Below, one piece after another: positions 33,840 through 46,289 of a DNA stretch of 64,000 nt; position 1 is the first letter of the stretch; every line of letters begins with the position of its first letter. The notes under the pieces were generated by a model. That model was not told where the DNA came from. It did not search any database and was given only the letters and a program-made list of their open reading frames with translations. Origin of the DNA: Molossus alvarezi (taxonomy: Eukaryota > Chordata > Mammalia > Chiroptera > Molossidae). The position numbers and the translations under genes were made by a program. The stretch covers positions 19,294,708 through 19,358,707 of the forward strand of contig CM073896.1 of NCBI GenBank assembly GCA_037176705.1. Reading direction: 5' to 3'.

Positions 33840-34780
33840 CAAGCTTTTCTTATGTGTGTATTTTCAACATATATTTCATATGATTTGTAAGCAGTATTTT
33901 TCTTAACATTATGTTGTATTCATTTACTCATATCATTAAATGATTTTAATTTGGTATGATAACATATGCACATATTACACTTCATTTTGTCATCACTGCC
34001 CTTGTTGTAAATGTAGATGTCTAGTTTTTCATTAGACCAGTGATTTTCAACCTTTTTCATCTCATGGCACACATAAACTAATTACTAAAATTCTGCAGCA
34101 CACCCAAAAATATAGTTTTGTCAATCTGACCAAAAAAAAAAAAATAGGTATAATTTTGATTTATTCACCCTGGAGAGCTATTGATATTTTGGCTGTTGTC
34201 ATTTTTTATTTGACAATCCAAGGGAGTAGAGGTCAGTGGCCCTGACTAAATAGTCAGGTATTGTATGTTTCAACACCAGTTGAAAATCGGTGCATTAGAC
34301 TATAGCTAAAATATGGTAAAGATCTGTTGTATAAATTTTTGTGTGACTCTCTGATGTTTTCTGCAATATAATAACTCTTTAAAGTAAGTACAAGTGATAT
34401 ATAAATATCACAAAAGGGGATTACTTCTTTAAAGATTTGTAATAGGTATTGCCCAATTCCTTGCACAAATTTTACATCAATTTACACTATCAATAGTGTA
34501 AGCAAATATAAATTATTCTGCATGTTTAATACTAGTTTTATTTTATCTTTGCCAATTTTAGAAGTAAAAATGACATCATAGTTTTAGTTTTCATTTCTTT
34601 GGTCCCTAGGTTGACATATTTCTTATCAATTTGTGTTTTTATTTTAGTTATTTGAATTAAATTGAGGTTCTCACACCTTTTTGGGCCCTTTGAATGTTCT
34701 CTTTTGTGAATTGCCTGTTAATATTCCTTGTCAATATTTTTATTACCATATTCATTTTTTCCCTTACTGAAATTTATGTA
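33840..34780 (-). mobile_element. Old L1 fragment interrupted by a hAT MITE
   Basis: AT-rich antisense L1-like sequence. 'AATAGGTATTGCCCAATTCC', 'TCACACCTTTTTGGGCCC' and 'TTGTGAATTGCCTGTTAATA' follow an old L1 3' region. No frame. A 255-bp hAT MITE splits it at 34038-34292. Confidence 0.55.
34038..34292. mobile_element. hAT-like MITE with 8-bp target-site duplication
   Basis: 255 bp. Ends CAGTGATTTTCAAC and GTTGAAAATCGGTG are inverted repeats (12 of 14). The 8-bp duplication CATTAGAC lies at 34030-34037 and 34293-34300, diagnostic of a hAT-superfamily insertion. No coding capacity. A second, more decayed copy lies at 7335-7519. Confidence 0.93.
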
Positions 34781-34909
34781 AGAACATTAAAATTGCCACA
34801 TGTGTAGAAAAGTTCCTCCTCATTTTTTAATTTTAGTCTGCAGAAAGAAGAAAAGAACAAATCAGGAGAGAAGTAGATGCGACAGACTAGTCTCAGAGTG
34901 ATGGAAAGG

Positions 34910-35095
34910 GTGCCTATAATGTAGCTGCTATTCTTAGCCCTTCTACACAGATGAGGGAAGGAAGGCTTAGAGAATCTGAGAATTTTAAATCTCAGAGGCA
35001 GCCAGTAAATCTCAGGGGTGGGGCTTTAGCCCAGGTATGTGGGATGGTAAAGCCTATACTCTTGATCAGTATGTTATACTGACTCCCTTATTCTC
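34910..35095 (+). mobile_element. MIR-like relic
   Basis: 'ACAGATGAGGGAAGGAAGG', 'CTTAGAGAATCTGAG', 'GGCAGCCAGTAAATCTCAGG', then 'CCTATACTCTTGATCAGTAT' follow the order of the MIR antisense core. Weak but consistent. Confidence 0.5.
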
Positions 35096-35883
35096 TCTGC
35101 TGCTACAGAGGCTGCCAAGACCTTCCCTTGTGTGGATTGCCAATCATGCATACCCACAATAATAATGCAGGTAGGAGTTGTAGAGGAGGGATTTGACATG
35201 AGTAGATTGATCTTTATGTATTATTTTATTGTATTATTTCACTCGTTGCCATGAACAAGTATTTATTACTGTTTCCGTTTGGAAAAGGTAAAATAAAATA
35301 TAGTGCATATAGCAGATGCTTCAGTGCATGTCTATATCCTCGTTTCCTTGAAAAAAAAAAAAAGAGTATATTGTGCTGCTGTGTGCAGAGTATTTTGTAA
35401 ATGTCAATTAGACTCTGGTAGTCGATGGTACTAAGTTCTATGTCCTTGCTGATTGTCTGTTGAATAGCCCGATCAATTATTGAGAGGAGTTTTGAAGTCC
35501 CACCTGTAAATGTGGATTTGTTTATTTCTCCTTTTAGTTCTACTAGTTCTTAACGTTGTTTTGCAGCTCTGTATTTTTGGTGCATACATACTTAGGATTG
35601 CTGTGTCTCTTTGGTGGATTAACTCCTTTATCATTAGGTAATGTACCTCTTTGTCCCTTGTAACTTTCTTTGCTCTGAAGTCTACTTTATCTGATATTAA
35701 TACAGACACACTTTTAAAAAAATTAATGATGGGTATATCTTTTTCCATCATTTTATGTTCAATCAATTATAGTTAAAGTGAGTTTCTTAGCACAGAGTAG
35801 AGTCATTTTGTTTTTTATCCTTTTGTTAATCTTTGTCTCTTAATGATGTATTTAGACTATTTACATTTAATGTAGTTTTTGAT

Positions 35884-37898
35884 ATATTGGTGTTTTATTT
35901 ATTTACCTATTTATTTTTATTTATTTTATTAATTTATTTTTATTACAGATATTTCTCCTTTTTCCACCATTGACTCATTCCTCCCCATTTCCCCCAACCC
36001 GTCCCCAGCTTTGTTGTCTATGTCCATCAGTTATGCATACATGCATACAAGTTTTGTGGTTAATCTCTCCCTCCCCTAAGAATTGTCAGTCTGTACCCTA
36101 CTTCTATGACTCTGGGTCCATTTTGTTCATCAGTTTGTTTAGTTCATTATATTCCACAAATAAGTGAGATCATATGATACTTGTCTTTCTCTGTTTGGCT
36201 TGTTTCGCTTAGGTTAATACTTTCCAGGTCCCTCCATGTCATCTCAAAAGATAAGAAATTTTTCATTCTTACAGCTGCATAGTACTCCATCGTGTATATG
36301 TACCACTGCTTTTTTTTATCCATTTGTCTACTGATGGACATTTGGGCTGTTTCCAGATCTTAGCTATTGTAAATAGTGCTGCTACAAACATGGGGGTACA
36401 TATATTCTTTCTGATTGGTGTTTCAGGCTTCTTAGGGTATATTCCTAGAAGTGGGATCACTGGGTCAAATGGCAGTTCAATTTTTAATTTTTTGAGGTAA
36501 CACCATATTGTTTTCCATAGTGGCTGCGCCAGTCTGCATTCCCACCAGCAGTGTACTAGAGTCCCCTTTTCTCCACACCCTCGCCAACACTTGTTGTTTG
36601 ATGATTTGTTGATGGCAGCCATTTTGACAGGTGTGAGGTGATACCTCATTGTTGTTTTAATCTGCATCTCTCTGATGATTAGTGATGTTGAGCATTTCTT
36701 CATATGTGTCTTAGCCATTTGTATGTGCTGTTTGGAGAGGTTTCTATTTAGTTCCTCTGCCCATTTTTAATTGGATTCTTTGGTTTCCTTTTGTTGAGTT
36801 GTATGAGCACTCTATATATATTGGAAATTAACCCCTTATCTGATGTATTATTGGCAATTATGCTCTCCCATACAGTGGGTTGCCTTTCCATTTTCATGAT
36901 TGTATCTCTTGCTGTGCAGAAGCTTTTGAGTTTGATGTAGTCCCATGTGTTCATTTTCTCCTTTGTTTCTGATGCCTTAGGTGATGTATCAGTGAAAATT
37001 CTGCTGCGTATGATGTCTGAAATTTTGTTGCTGCCTACCTATTCTTCTAGGATTTTTATGGATTCATGAGTCATATTTAAGTCTTTTATCCATTTTTGAG
37101 TTTTTTCTTGTGTATGGTGTAAGTTGATGGTCTAGTTTCATTTTTCTGCACATAGCTGTCCAGTTTTCCCAACACCATTTATTAAAGAGGCTGTCTTTAC
37201 TCCACTGTATGCTCTTGCCACCTTTGTCAAATATTAATTGAGCATAATGTATTGGGTCCATTTCTGGGTTCTCTGTTCTGTTCCATTGGTCTATATGCCT
37301 GTTCTTGTGCCAGTACCAGGCTGTTTTGATTACAGTGGCTTTGTAGTATAACCTGAAATTGGTAATGTGATCCCTCCTACTTTGTTCTTCTTTTTCAAGA
37401 TTGCTGTGGTTATTCGAGGTCTTTTTTTTGGTTCCATATGTACTTTTGAAGTATTTGTTCTAGTTCTATGAAGCATGTCATTGGCATTTTGATGGGGATT
37501 GCATTGAATCTATAGATTGCTTTGGGTAGTATGGACACTTTAATAATGTTAATTCTTCCAATCCATGAACAAGATATGTGCTTCCACTTTTTTATATCTT
37601 CCTCTATTTATTTTTTCAATGACCTGTAGTTTTCTGCAAATAGGTTATTTATTTCTTTGGTTAAGTTTATCCCTAAGTATCTTAACTTTTTTGACGCGAT
37701 GGTAAATGGGATTGTTTTTTTTTTTTTTTTTTTTTAGTTTCTCTTTCTGTGAGTTCATCATTGATGTATTAGAATGCCATCGATTTCTTGACGTTAATTT
37801 TGTATGCTGCTACTTTGACAAATTCATTTATTAAGTCCGGTAAATTTTTGATGGAGTTTTTGGGGTTTTCTGCATATAGTATCATGTCATCTGTGAAT
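35884..37898 (-). mobile_element. 5'-truncated L1, 3'UTR plus ORF2 C-terminus and part of RT
   Basis: Antisense, younger than its host. The T-rich tail at 35884-35945 is the A-tail; then comes the 3'UTR (AGTCTGTACCCTACTTCTAT) and ORF2 from its end to the RT catalytic region near 37880. ORF2 is broken, but long pieces survive: 36269-36718 includes the cysteine-rich motif [18 protein letters not shown]. Translation across 36147-37261 shows at least four frame breaks. It ends abruptly where the sister copy at 43070 continues, a normal 5' truncation. Confidence 0.88.
36269..36718 (-). pseudogene. L1 ORF2 C-terminal fragment
   Basis: 149-codon open piece of the L1 ORF2 C-terminal domain. It has the C-x3-C-type cysteine motif ([19 protein letters not shown]) followed by PLWKTIW and [15 protein letters not shown], all hallmarks of mammalian L1 ORF2p. 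It lacks its upstream RT in frame and cannot act. Confidence 0.85.
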
Positions 37899-38945
37899 TT
37901 ACTTAGAATATTTTTATGATACTAATTTATCTCCTCTATTGATTTACTATTTATACGTCTTTTAAAATTTGTTTTATGGTTAACCTAGGGCTGATAAAAT
38001 ACATGTTTAACTAATAATATCTTCAAAAGATAATACTGTTCTACATGCAGTGTAAAGACCTTCCAACTGAATTTCTCAATTCCTCCTTCCTCTCCTTTGT
38101 GCTGTTGCCATACTTTCAACTTTTTCATGTGCTATACACATATAATTTACTGCTGCAAATTTTTACTTTAGAGTAATTAACAATAAGAAAAGATTAATTT
38201 TACTTTTGCTTATTCCATTTCCTTTATTCTTGTTTCTTTTTTTGTAGATCATATTTGCAGTCTGATATATTAGTTCTGCCTGAAGAAATTCTAACATGTT
38301 TTGTGGAGGTGTACAGATAATAAATTTCTGCAGTTTTTGTCAGAAAAGTATTTATTTTTCCTTCACGTTTGAATGATAGTTTTGCTGATATAGAATTCTG
38401 GGCTGACAGGTTTTTTTTTTTTTTCCATCACTTTAATGGCATTATCTTCTAGCTTGGACCTTTCTGGTAAGAAGTTTGCTGTAATTTTTGTCTTTCTTTC
38501 TCTGTATGCAATATTTCTTTTATATCTGTCTGTCTTCAAGAATTTCTCAGTTTTTGTTCTAGTTTGAGTATAAATAGGCATATATTATATACATAGTAAT
38601 CCTGCTTGCTGTCTTTTGGGCTTCTTGGATCTGTTGTTTCATGACTGTCATTAATTTTAACAGCTGTTGGCCCTATTTCTTTATGTTCTTCTTCTGGCCC
38701 ATGTTCTCTTTCTTTTACTCTAGAATATTATTCCACAGCTCTTGGATGTTCTATTTTTTTTTAATTGGCTTTCAGTTTGGTTAATTACTATTGACATTTC
38801 TTCAAGGCTACTTACTTTTTCCGTGGCTGTGCCAATCTACTAATGAGCAATTAAAACCATTCTTTATCTCTGTTACTATCTTATTTCTTTCTGTCATCTC
38901 TCTGATGCAATTACCCCTCTGATCTTGGATGTTTTCTATCTTTGC

Positions 38946-39475
38946 AACTAAGACTTTCAACATATGTCAAACAGTCCATGTCTGGGGCAGAAATTGGACT
39001 TTGTGTAGTTTTAAACAGTGCTCAGAGTTACTTATCACTATGTAAGTTTATAGAGAACCAGTATGGACCAGCAAGCTCTCCTGGCCAGCTTGCTGGGAGT
39101 AAAATTGAAATAATAAAGCAGAAGAAACACTCTGGCACTCTGCTAGGATAGTATTCTCACTAGAATATGCACATGTGCTAAGCCTACTTCCACAACTCTA
39201 AATTTATAATCTCTTCATAAGAGCTTTGTCCCTCCTTGAGTTCTTATATAAATGTTCCGAGCAATAGTTTATATAATTTTGAGTGTAATTTTAAAGTAGG
39301 ATATTATAGATTCTTTTTGACCCAGTTTAAAAAAAATATTCCCCCCACCCCGTCATAATCTTTTCCTTCCTAATTTCTACAGGCATATTTCTTTACAAAA
39401 TTCTCTGAAAGCTCCAGCACATATCTAGACAACTAACAGTGAGCTTCTTTTCAAAATTCAGTGGCTTTGCAGGAT

Positions 39476-39535
<60 letters not shown>

Positions 39536-39654
39536 GATAGTTCTTTAAAAAAAGACTTGGACTATTTTGCTCATCTTGATATTGGGTAGTAGTTTCTTAC
39601 CAGGGATTATTTTCGTTGACACGTGAATAATATAAGCTTTATTTCACATGCTAG
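38946..39654. other. Unrecognised sequence with CT/CA microsatellite
   Basis: About 700 bp. A compound (CT)n then (CA)n repeat occupies about 39480-39535. No coding signal. Confidence 0.5.
39480..39535. repeat. Compound (CT)n(CA)n microsatellite
   Basis: About 20 CT units passing directly into about 8 CA units. Confidence 0.95.
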
Positions 39655-39850
39655 TCACCCATCCACCCATCTATCCATCCATTTATTCTCTCATCCATTC
39701 ATTTATTCAATAAGCATCTTCTGAATGCCTATCTGTCAAATATTTCATGACTACTATGGAGATGCTTCTTACAGGAAGTTTATGATTTATGGAAGGAGAT
39801 AAGATGTGATAATAAGTAACAAGAGTACAGAATAAAATGGACATTATAGT
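39655..39850 (+). mobile_element. Old interspersed repeat, family unassigned
   Basis: 'CATCCATTCATTTATTCAAT', 'TCTGAATGCCTATCTGTCA' and 'TTATGGAAGGAGATAAGAT' follow the common old-repeat order TTCATTTATTCA..., TGAGCACCTACTATGTGCCA. Assignment to L2 or L1 could not be made by eye. Confidence 0.4.
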
Positions 39851-41084
39851 GCTCCCTGGAAGCAGAGCCTGCATGGAACACCTCTCAATTGCTAGCTGAT
39901 TTTCTGCACACATTCTGTCCTGTGCTCAGTTGCACAACTCACACTCACTCAGAATGATCCTGCTGGCGTTCCTTTCATGTTCTCTGGGGCTAAAATTCAC
40001 TCCCTGAAATACACGCACAGTCCCCGTAATATTTATGAGAGCTACTAGCTCCAGCAGGAGGCTCTGCCCCTGAAGCTCTTGGAAGGCATTTGAACAGCTT
40101 TTCAGTGAAGATTAATGGTTACAGAAAAGAAGAAAATCCAGGTCTGTCAGCTGGAAGTTAACTAGAAGGGATATAACAGAAGAAAGCCAGCAAGGGTATT
40201 TCACAAGGAGGTGTGTTTGAAGAGCTTATGTTGGAACCGAAGCTTTGACGAATTACACGTATAATGCTACTGGCAGGAAGGTGTCAAAGTTTGTGGATAA
40301 CAACAGAAATAAATATTGAGGGCTACTATTCCAGAATGCCAAAGTACACCAACAATCTTTTTGTTTAGGAGAATAGTAAGCAAATGCATTTGTTTGGGTT
40401 CAATTCATTTGCCAAAACAGATTTAGAAGGAAAGCTGTCTCAAGGAGCTGTGTTGCTATAAAGAGACAGAGATTGTACAAGGACTCAGACTTTCAAACTT
40501 CCAGTGAGCATAGCATCCTGCAGTTAAGCAGTTTCACTCTGTCTTTCTGGTCTTCCCTTATCTCTCTGGGTCAAGAATCTAGATGGAAAAGCAGAGTCAA
40601 AATGAAGTAAGTAGAGGTTTGCCCCAAGAATTTTAGTTATTTCCCAAGTACATATTACATTTTGATCATTTCTCAAAACACGATTGTGAGACAAATTTCA
40701 TTATTTGATTTCCTTTGGAATTTTGCCTCTTTCTCACTGTAGACGAGAAGCTTATGATGTCTTGAATATACATTCCTACAAGGTCTTCTGTAAACTTTGA
40801 TTCACCAATTTGGTGCTTTATCCAAAGGTCCCTCATTCCCTCACTCATTTTGAGGGTTTAGAATCTCAGACATTCTGCTACACTCCACATTATTGAGAGC
40901 AGCAGGGAAGAACCAGGCAGGGTGTCATCTTTTTATGACTAAAGCAGAGTTCTCTGCCACTCACCCAGCTGTCGATATAGCATACCTAGGAAAGCCATCA
41001 CCTGAGACAGGATCTGTAGCCCAAGGTCCTCATCCTTCTGAGTAATAGATGTCAAAAGTATGCATTTCTACAGGCAATAAACCC
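39851..41084. other. Unrecognised sequence, no gene seen
   Basis: About 1.2 kb. Longest frame 60 codons (40666-40848 minus); no recognisable product. Confidence 0.5.
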
Positions 41085-41160
41085 ATATGTGAGATCATGT
41101 GATATTTGTCTTTCTCTGATTGGCTTATTTCGCTTAGGATAATACTCGCCAGGTCCTTTC

Positions 41161-41224
41161 TTTTTTTTTTTAAATCCTCACCCGAGGACATTTTTCCATT
41201 TTTTGTTCAGACAGAGTGGGGGGG

Positions 41225-41265
<41 letters not shown>

Positions 41266-41425
41266 CGATGTGAAAGGGACACATCGAGTGGTTGCCACCC
41301 GCACAACCAACCAGGGCCGGGGACAAACTGCAACTGAGGTATGTGCCCTTAGCGGGAACCGAACCCGGGTCTCTTTGGACCGCAGGCCGACACTCTAACC
41401 TCTAAGCCAAACCGGCCAGGGCTCT
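41161..41425 (-). mobile_element. Ves SINE (long type) with 12-bp target-site duplication
   Basis: Antisense copy: 'AAATCCTCACCCGAGGACAT', an expanded (GA)n at 41227-41261, 'ACATCGAGTGGTTGCCACC', box B antisense 'GGAACCGAACCCGGG', head end 'AACCGGCCAGGGCT'. CCAGGTCCTTTC flanks it at 41149-41160 and 41426-41437. Little decay, so probably young. Confidence 0.97.
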
Positions 41426-42251
41426 CCAGGTCCTTTCATGTTGTCTCAAGGGATAAGAGATCTTTCTTTTTTACAACTGCATAGTATTCCATTGTGTGTA
41501 TGTACCACACTTTTTTATTCACTCATCTGTTGATGGACACTTGTGCTGTTTCCAGATCTTAGCAATTTCAAATAGTGCTGCTATGAACATAGGGGTACAT
41601 ATATTCTTTCTGATTGGTGTTTTAGGCTTCTTAGGGTATATTTCATAAAGTGGGATCACTGGGTCAAATGGCAGATCAATTCTTAACTTTATTAGGAAAC
41701 ACCATACTGTTTTCCATAGTGGCTCCACCAGTCTGCATTCCCACCAGTAATGTACTAGAGTCCCCTTTTCTCCACATCCTTGCCAGCACTTGTTGTTTGA
41801 TGATTTTTGATAGCAGCCATTCTGGCAGGTATGAGGTGATATCTAATAGTTGTTTTAATTTGCATCTCTCTGAAGAAATGTTGAGCATTTCTTTATATGT
41901 CTCTTAGCCATTTATATGTCCTGTTTGGAGAGGTATCTATTTAGGTCCTCTGCCCATTTTTAAATCGGGTTCTTTGTCTACCTTTTGTTGAGTTGTCTGA
42001 GTACTCTATATATTTTGGAAATTAGCCCCTTATCTAATGTATCATTGGCAATTATGCTCTCCCATATAATTGGTTCCTTTTCCATTTTGATGCATGTTTG
42101 TTTTGCTGTGCAGAAGTTTTTTAGTTTCATGTGGTCCCATGTATTCATTTTTTCCTTTGTTTCTCTTGCCTTAGGTGTTGTATCAGTAAAAATTCTACTG
42201 CTGATGTCTGAAATTTTGTTGCCTACATTTTATTCTAGGATTTTTATGGAT

Positions 42252-43888
42252 TCACGAGTCACATTTAAGTCTTTTATCCATTTTGAGTTTATTTTTGTGT
42301 ATGGTGTAAGTTGGTGATCTAGCTTCATTTTTTTTTTTTTTTTTGCAAGTAGCTGTCAAATTTTCCCAACACCATTTATTGAAGAGACTGTCTTGACTCC
42401 ACTGTATGCTCTTGCTACCTTTGTCAAATATTAATTGAGCATAATGTCTTGGGTCAATTTCTAGGTTCTCTGTTCTGTTCCATTGATCTATATGCCTCTT
42501 CTTGTGCCAGTACCAGGCTGTTTTGATTATGATGGCTTTGTAGTATAATCTGATATCTGGTATTGTGATCCCTTGTACTTTGTTCTTCTTCTTCAAGATT
42601 GCTATGGCTATTGGGGGCCTTTTTTTTTGGTTCCATATAAACTTTTGGAGTATTTGTTCTAGTTCTGTAAAATATGTTGTTGGTATTTTGATGGGGATTG
42701 CATTGAATCTATAGATTGCTTTGGGTAGTATGGACATTTTAATGATGTTAATTCTTCCAATCCATGAACAAGGTATATGCTTCCACTTTTTTATATCTTC
42801 CTCTATTTCTTTTTTCAATGACATGTAGTTTTCTGTGAATTGGTGCTTTACTTCTTTGGTTAAGTTTATTCCTAGGTATCTTGATGTTTTTGCCACAATG
42901 GTAAATGGGATTGCTTTTTTAGTTTCTCTTTCTGTGAGTTCGTTGTTGGTGTATAAGAATGCCGTCGATTCCTTGATGTTAATTTTGTATGCTGCTCCTT
43001 TGTCAAATTAATTTATCAAATCTAGTAAATTTTTGATGGAGTTTTTAGAGTTTTCTATGTATAATATCATGTCATCTGCAAATAATGACAGTTTCACTTC
43101 CTCCTTTCCAGTTTGGATTTCTTTCATGTTTTCTTCACGTCTGATTGCTGTGGCTAAGACTTCCAGTACTATGATAAATAAGAGTGGCAAAAGTGGGCAT
43201 CCCTGTCTTGTTCCTGTTCTTAAGGAAAATGCTTTTAGTTTTTGCCCATGAGTATGATGTTGGCTGTAGATTTTTTACATATGGCCTTTATTATGTCAAG
43301 ATATGATGCCTCTATTCCCACATTGCTGAGCATTTTTATTAGAAATGGGTGCTGGATTATGTCAAATGCTTTTTCAGCATCTGTTGATATGATCATATGA
43401 TTTTTCTCTTTCATTTTGTTTATGTGATGTATCACATTTATTGTTTTGCAAATATTGTACTATCCTTGCATCCCTGGGATGAATACCAATTGGTCATGAT
43501 GAATAATTTTTTAAATGTATTTCTGGATCCAATTTGCTAATATTGTGTTAAGGATTTTGGCATCTATGTTCATCAGGGATACTGGCCTGTAGTTTCCTTT
43601 CTTTGTCATGTCTTTATCTGGTTTTTAAATTAGAATTATGTTCACCTCATAAAATTAGTTTTGAAGTCTTTTGTCTTGTTGGATTTTTTGGAATATTTTG
43701 TAGAGAATGCGTGTTAGATCTTCTTTGAATGTTTGGTAAATCTCTCCTGTGAAGCTGTCTGGGCCTGGGAGTTTCTTGATTACATCTTCAAATTCCTTAG
43801 TTGTTATTGGTCTGTTCAAGTTTTCTATCTCTTCCTGGTTCAATTTTGGGAGACTGTATATTTCTAGAAATTTGTTCAATTTGCCCAA
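42252..43888 (-). pseudogene. L1 ORF2 reverse-transcriptase region relic
   Basis: L1 ORF2p copies RNA into DNA at a nicked target. Seen in separate open pieces: 43655-43888 (GPDSFTGEIYQTF), 43235-43435 ([14 protein letters not shown], an RT motif), 43008-43190 with the catalytic-type FADDMILY motif, and a 214-codon piece at 42252-42896 with [11 protein letters not shown] and FNKWCWEN. The RT motifs survive, but stops and frameshifts lie between the pieces. It is therefore inactive. Confidence 0.88.
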
Positions 43889-44038
43889 TTTGTTGCTGTG
43901 GTATGTTTTAATGATCCTTTATATTTCTGTGGTGTCAGTTGTTACTTCTCTTTTAATTCTGATTTTGTTTATTTGGGTCCTTTCTTTTTGTTTCTTGGTG
44001 AGTCTAGCTAAGGGTCCATCAATCTTGTTTATCTTTTC

Positions 44039-44291
44039 TTTTTCTTTTTTTTTTAACATTACCGGAGGACATTTTTGCATTCACCTTCAGACAGAGTGGG
44101 AGGGAGAAAGGGAGAAGGAGAGAGAGAAATATCAACATGAGAGAGACACAAAGAGTAGTTTCCACCCACACGACCCTAACCGGGGCCAGGGACAAATTGC
44201 AACAGAGGTATGTGCCCTTAGTTGGAACCAAACCTGGGACTCTCTGGGTCAGTGGGTGGACACTGTAACCACTGAGCCAAACTGGCCAGGG
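44039..44291 (-). mobile_element. Ves SINE (long type) with 15-bp target-site duplication
   Basis: Antisense copy in L1 ORF2: T-rich tail, 'ACATTACCGGAGGACATTTT', GA-rich region, 'GGGACAAATTGCAACAGAGG', head end 'CAAACTGGCCAGGG'. The perfect repeat CTTGTTTATCTTTTC lies at 44024-44038 and 44292-44306. Confidence 0.97.
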
Positions 44292-44306
44292 CTTGTTTAT
44301 CTTTTC

Positions 44307-45340
44307 AAAGAATCAGCTCTTTGTTTCATTGATCTTTTGAATTTTTTGTTTTTGTTTCTGGGTCATTTATTTCTGCTGTGCTCTTTACTATTTCTTTCCT
44401 TCTACTTGCTCTGGGTTTTGCTTTTTGCTTACGTTATAGTTCTTTAAGTTGTAGAGTTAGAAAGTCAATTAGAAATTTTTCTTGTTTTTTGAGGTAGGCC
44501 TGTAATGCTATGAACTACTCTCTCAGGACTGCTTTGGCTATGTCCCATAGATTTTGTGTTGTTCTGTGTTTGTTTTCATTGATTTCAGAAAATTTTTAAT
44601 TTCTTCCTTGATCTCCTTGGTAACTCATTTGTTGCTTACTAACATGCTCTTTAGCCTCCGTGTGTTTGAATGTTTTTGTTGTAACTGATTTCTAGTTTCA
44701 TGCCATTGTGATCTGAGAAGATGTTTGATATGATTTCAATCTTCTTGAATTTGTAGAGTCTTACTTTGAGAATGTCCCATGTGCACTTGAGAAGAATGTA
44801 TATTCTGCAGCTTTGGGGTGAAATGTTCTGTAAATATTAAATAAGTCCAACTGATCTAGTTCATCATTTAAAGACTGTGTCTTTGTTAATTTTTTGTCTA
44901 GAAGATATATCCAATGGTGTCAGTGGGGTGTTAAATTCACTCACTATGATTGTATTGCTATTAATCTCTCCCTTGAAGTCCAGAAGTTTTTAAATATATT
45001 TTGGTGCTCCTATATTTAGTGCATATATGTTTACCAGGGTTATAGCCTCTTGTTGGATTGATCCCTCTAATATTTTGTAGTGACTTTATTTGTCTCTTAT
45101 TATGGCACTCATTTTGAAATCTATCTTATCAAATAAGAGTATTGCTACACCAGCTTTTTTTTCCATTTCCATTTGCCTGGAAAATTTTTTTTCATCCTTT
45201 CACTTTCATCCTGTGTGAGTCTTTTGTTGTTTATCCAATCAGCTACACTATGTCTTAAATGATTGGAGCATTTAAGCCATTTACATTTAAGGCTATTATT
45301 GATAGATACTTATTAGTTGACATTTTTATTTTATGCCGGT
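44307..45340 (-). pseudogene. L1 ORF2 endonuclease region relic
   Basis: Antisense of the ORF2 N-terminal half (endonuclease): 'GTATTGCTACACCAGC' near 45140 and 'TTTAAGCCATTTACATTTAA' near 45275 are typical of it. No long minus-strand frame remains. The 232-codon plus-strand frame across 43749-44447 is an antisense artefact running through the SINE. Confidence 0.75.
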
Positions 45341-45384
45341 GTTCCTCTCTCTCTCTGTTTCTTCTTCTTTTTACAGCAGTACCT

Positions 45385-46274
45385 TTAGCATTTCTTGCAG
45401 TGCTGGTTTGGTCGTGGTAAATTTCTTCAGCTTTTTTTTTTTGTTTGTGAAGCTCTTTATTTCACCTGCATTTTTGAATGATAGCCTTGCTGGATAGAGT
45501 AGTATTGGATTCAGACACTTGCCTTTCATTACTTTGTACACTTCATGCCACTCCCTTCTGGCATGCAGTGTTTCTATTGATAAATCAGCTGACCATCTAA
45601 TGGGAGCTCCCTTGTCAGTAACTTTCTGTTTCTCTCATGCTTCCATTAAAATTCTTTCTTTGTTTATAATGTTTGCCATTTTAATTATTATGTATCTAGC
45701 TGTGGGTCTTTTTGGGTTCATCTAGCTTGGGACTCTCTGTGTTTCCTGGACTTGTGTGATTTTTTTTCTTTACCAAATTAGGGAAGTTTCCTGTCATTAT
45801 TTCTTTAAATAGATTCTCTGTGCCTTTCTCTGATTCTTCTGCTTCTGGTACCCCTATGATATAAATATTGTTACATTTTGTATTGTCTCAAAGCTTTCTT
45901 AAACTCTCCTCCTGTTTTTTAATCCCCACCCCTTCCCCCAATTGCTGCTCCATTTGGGCATTTTTTTCTACCTTGTCTTCTAACTCACTGATTCGCTCTT
46001 CAGCTTCTTCTAATCTACTATTGAATCCTAAGGTACTTTTCATATCTGCTATGTCATTCTTTTTTACCTCTTGATTTTTATTCAGAGCTTCTATGTCTTC
46101 TTTTAAGCTGATGTAGTTCCCATTGAGCTCTTAATAATTCTTATTAAGTTGCTTGTGGTTCTCACTAAATTGTTTGAGCACCCTTAAAATCATTGCTTTG
46201 AATTCTTTATCTGAAAAATTGCTTTTTTTCATTTCATGTAGTTCCTTTTCTGGTAATTCCTCCTTTTCTTTCAT
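45385..46274 (-). pseudogene. L1 ORF1 relic
   Basis: ORF1p is the L1 RNA-binding, coiled-coil protein. A start near 46274 opens with MKEKEELPEKELHEMKK, followed leftward by coiled-coil-like sequence, then the antisense of the RRM and C-terminal domain ('CTTCTGGCATGCAGTGTTTC' near 45555 and 'TTTGAATGATAGCCTTGC' near 45475). Several stops break the frame. Layout parallels the half-L1 ORF1 at 56350-57205. Confidence 0.8.
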
Positions 46275-46289
46275 TGGGTATTGTTTCTT

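Larger units (their letters stand above)
35390..38945 (-). mobile_element. Old L1 relic (ORF2 start, ORF1) hosting a younger L1
   Basis: Antisense, 3' to 5'. 35400-35880 resembles the L1 endonuclease/ORF2 N-terminal region (short frame 35473-35766). 37930-38945 resembles the inter-ORF region and ORF1 ('TGATATAGAATTCTGGGCTG', 'TTATCTTCTAGCTTGGACC', 'GGTAAGAAGTTTGCTGTAAT'). The younger 35884-37898 L1 interrupts it. Confidence 0.7.

Noticed and set aside
39480..39535. Regularly repeated sequence that might suggest an array
   Set aside because: It is a CT/CA microsatellite, without unique spacers; nothing in the window resembles a CRISPR array.
43749..44447. 232-codon plus-strand open frame
   Set aside because: It is the antisense of L1 ORF2 read straight through a minus-strand Ves SINE; the true coding direction is minus and the composition is an artefact.
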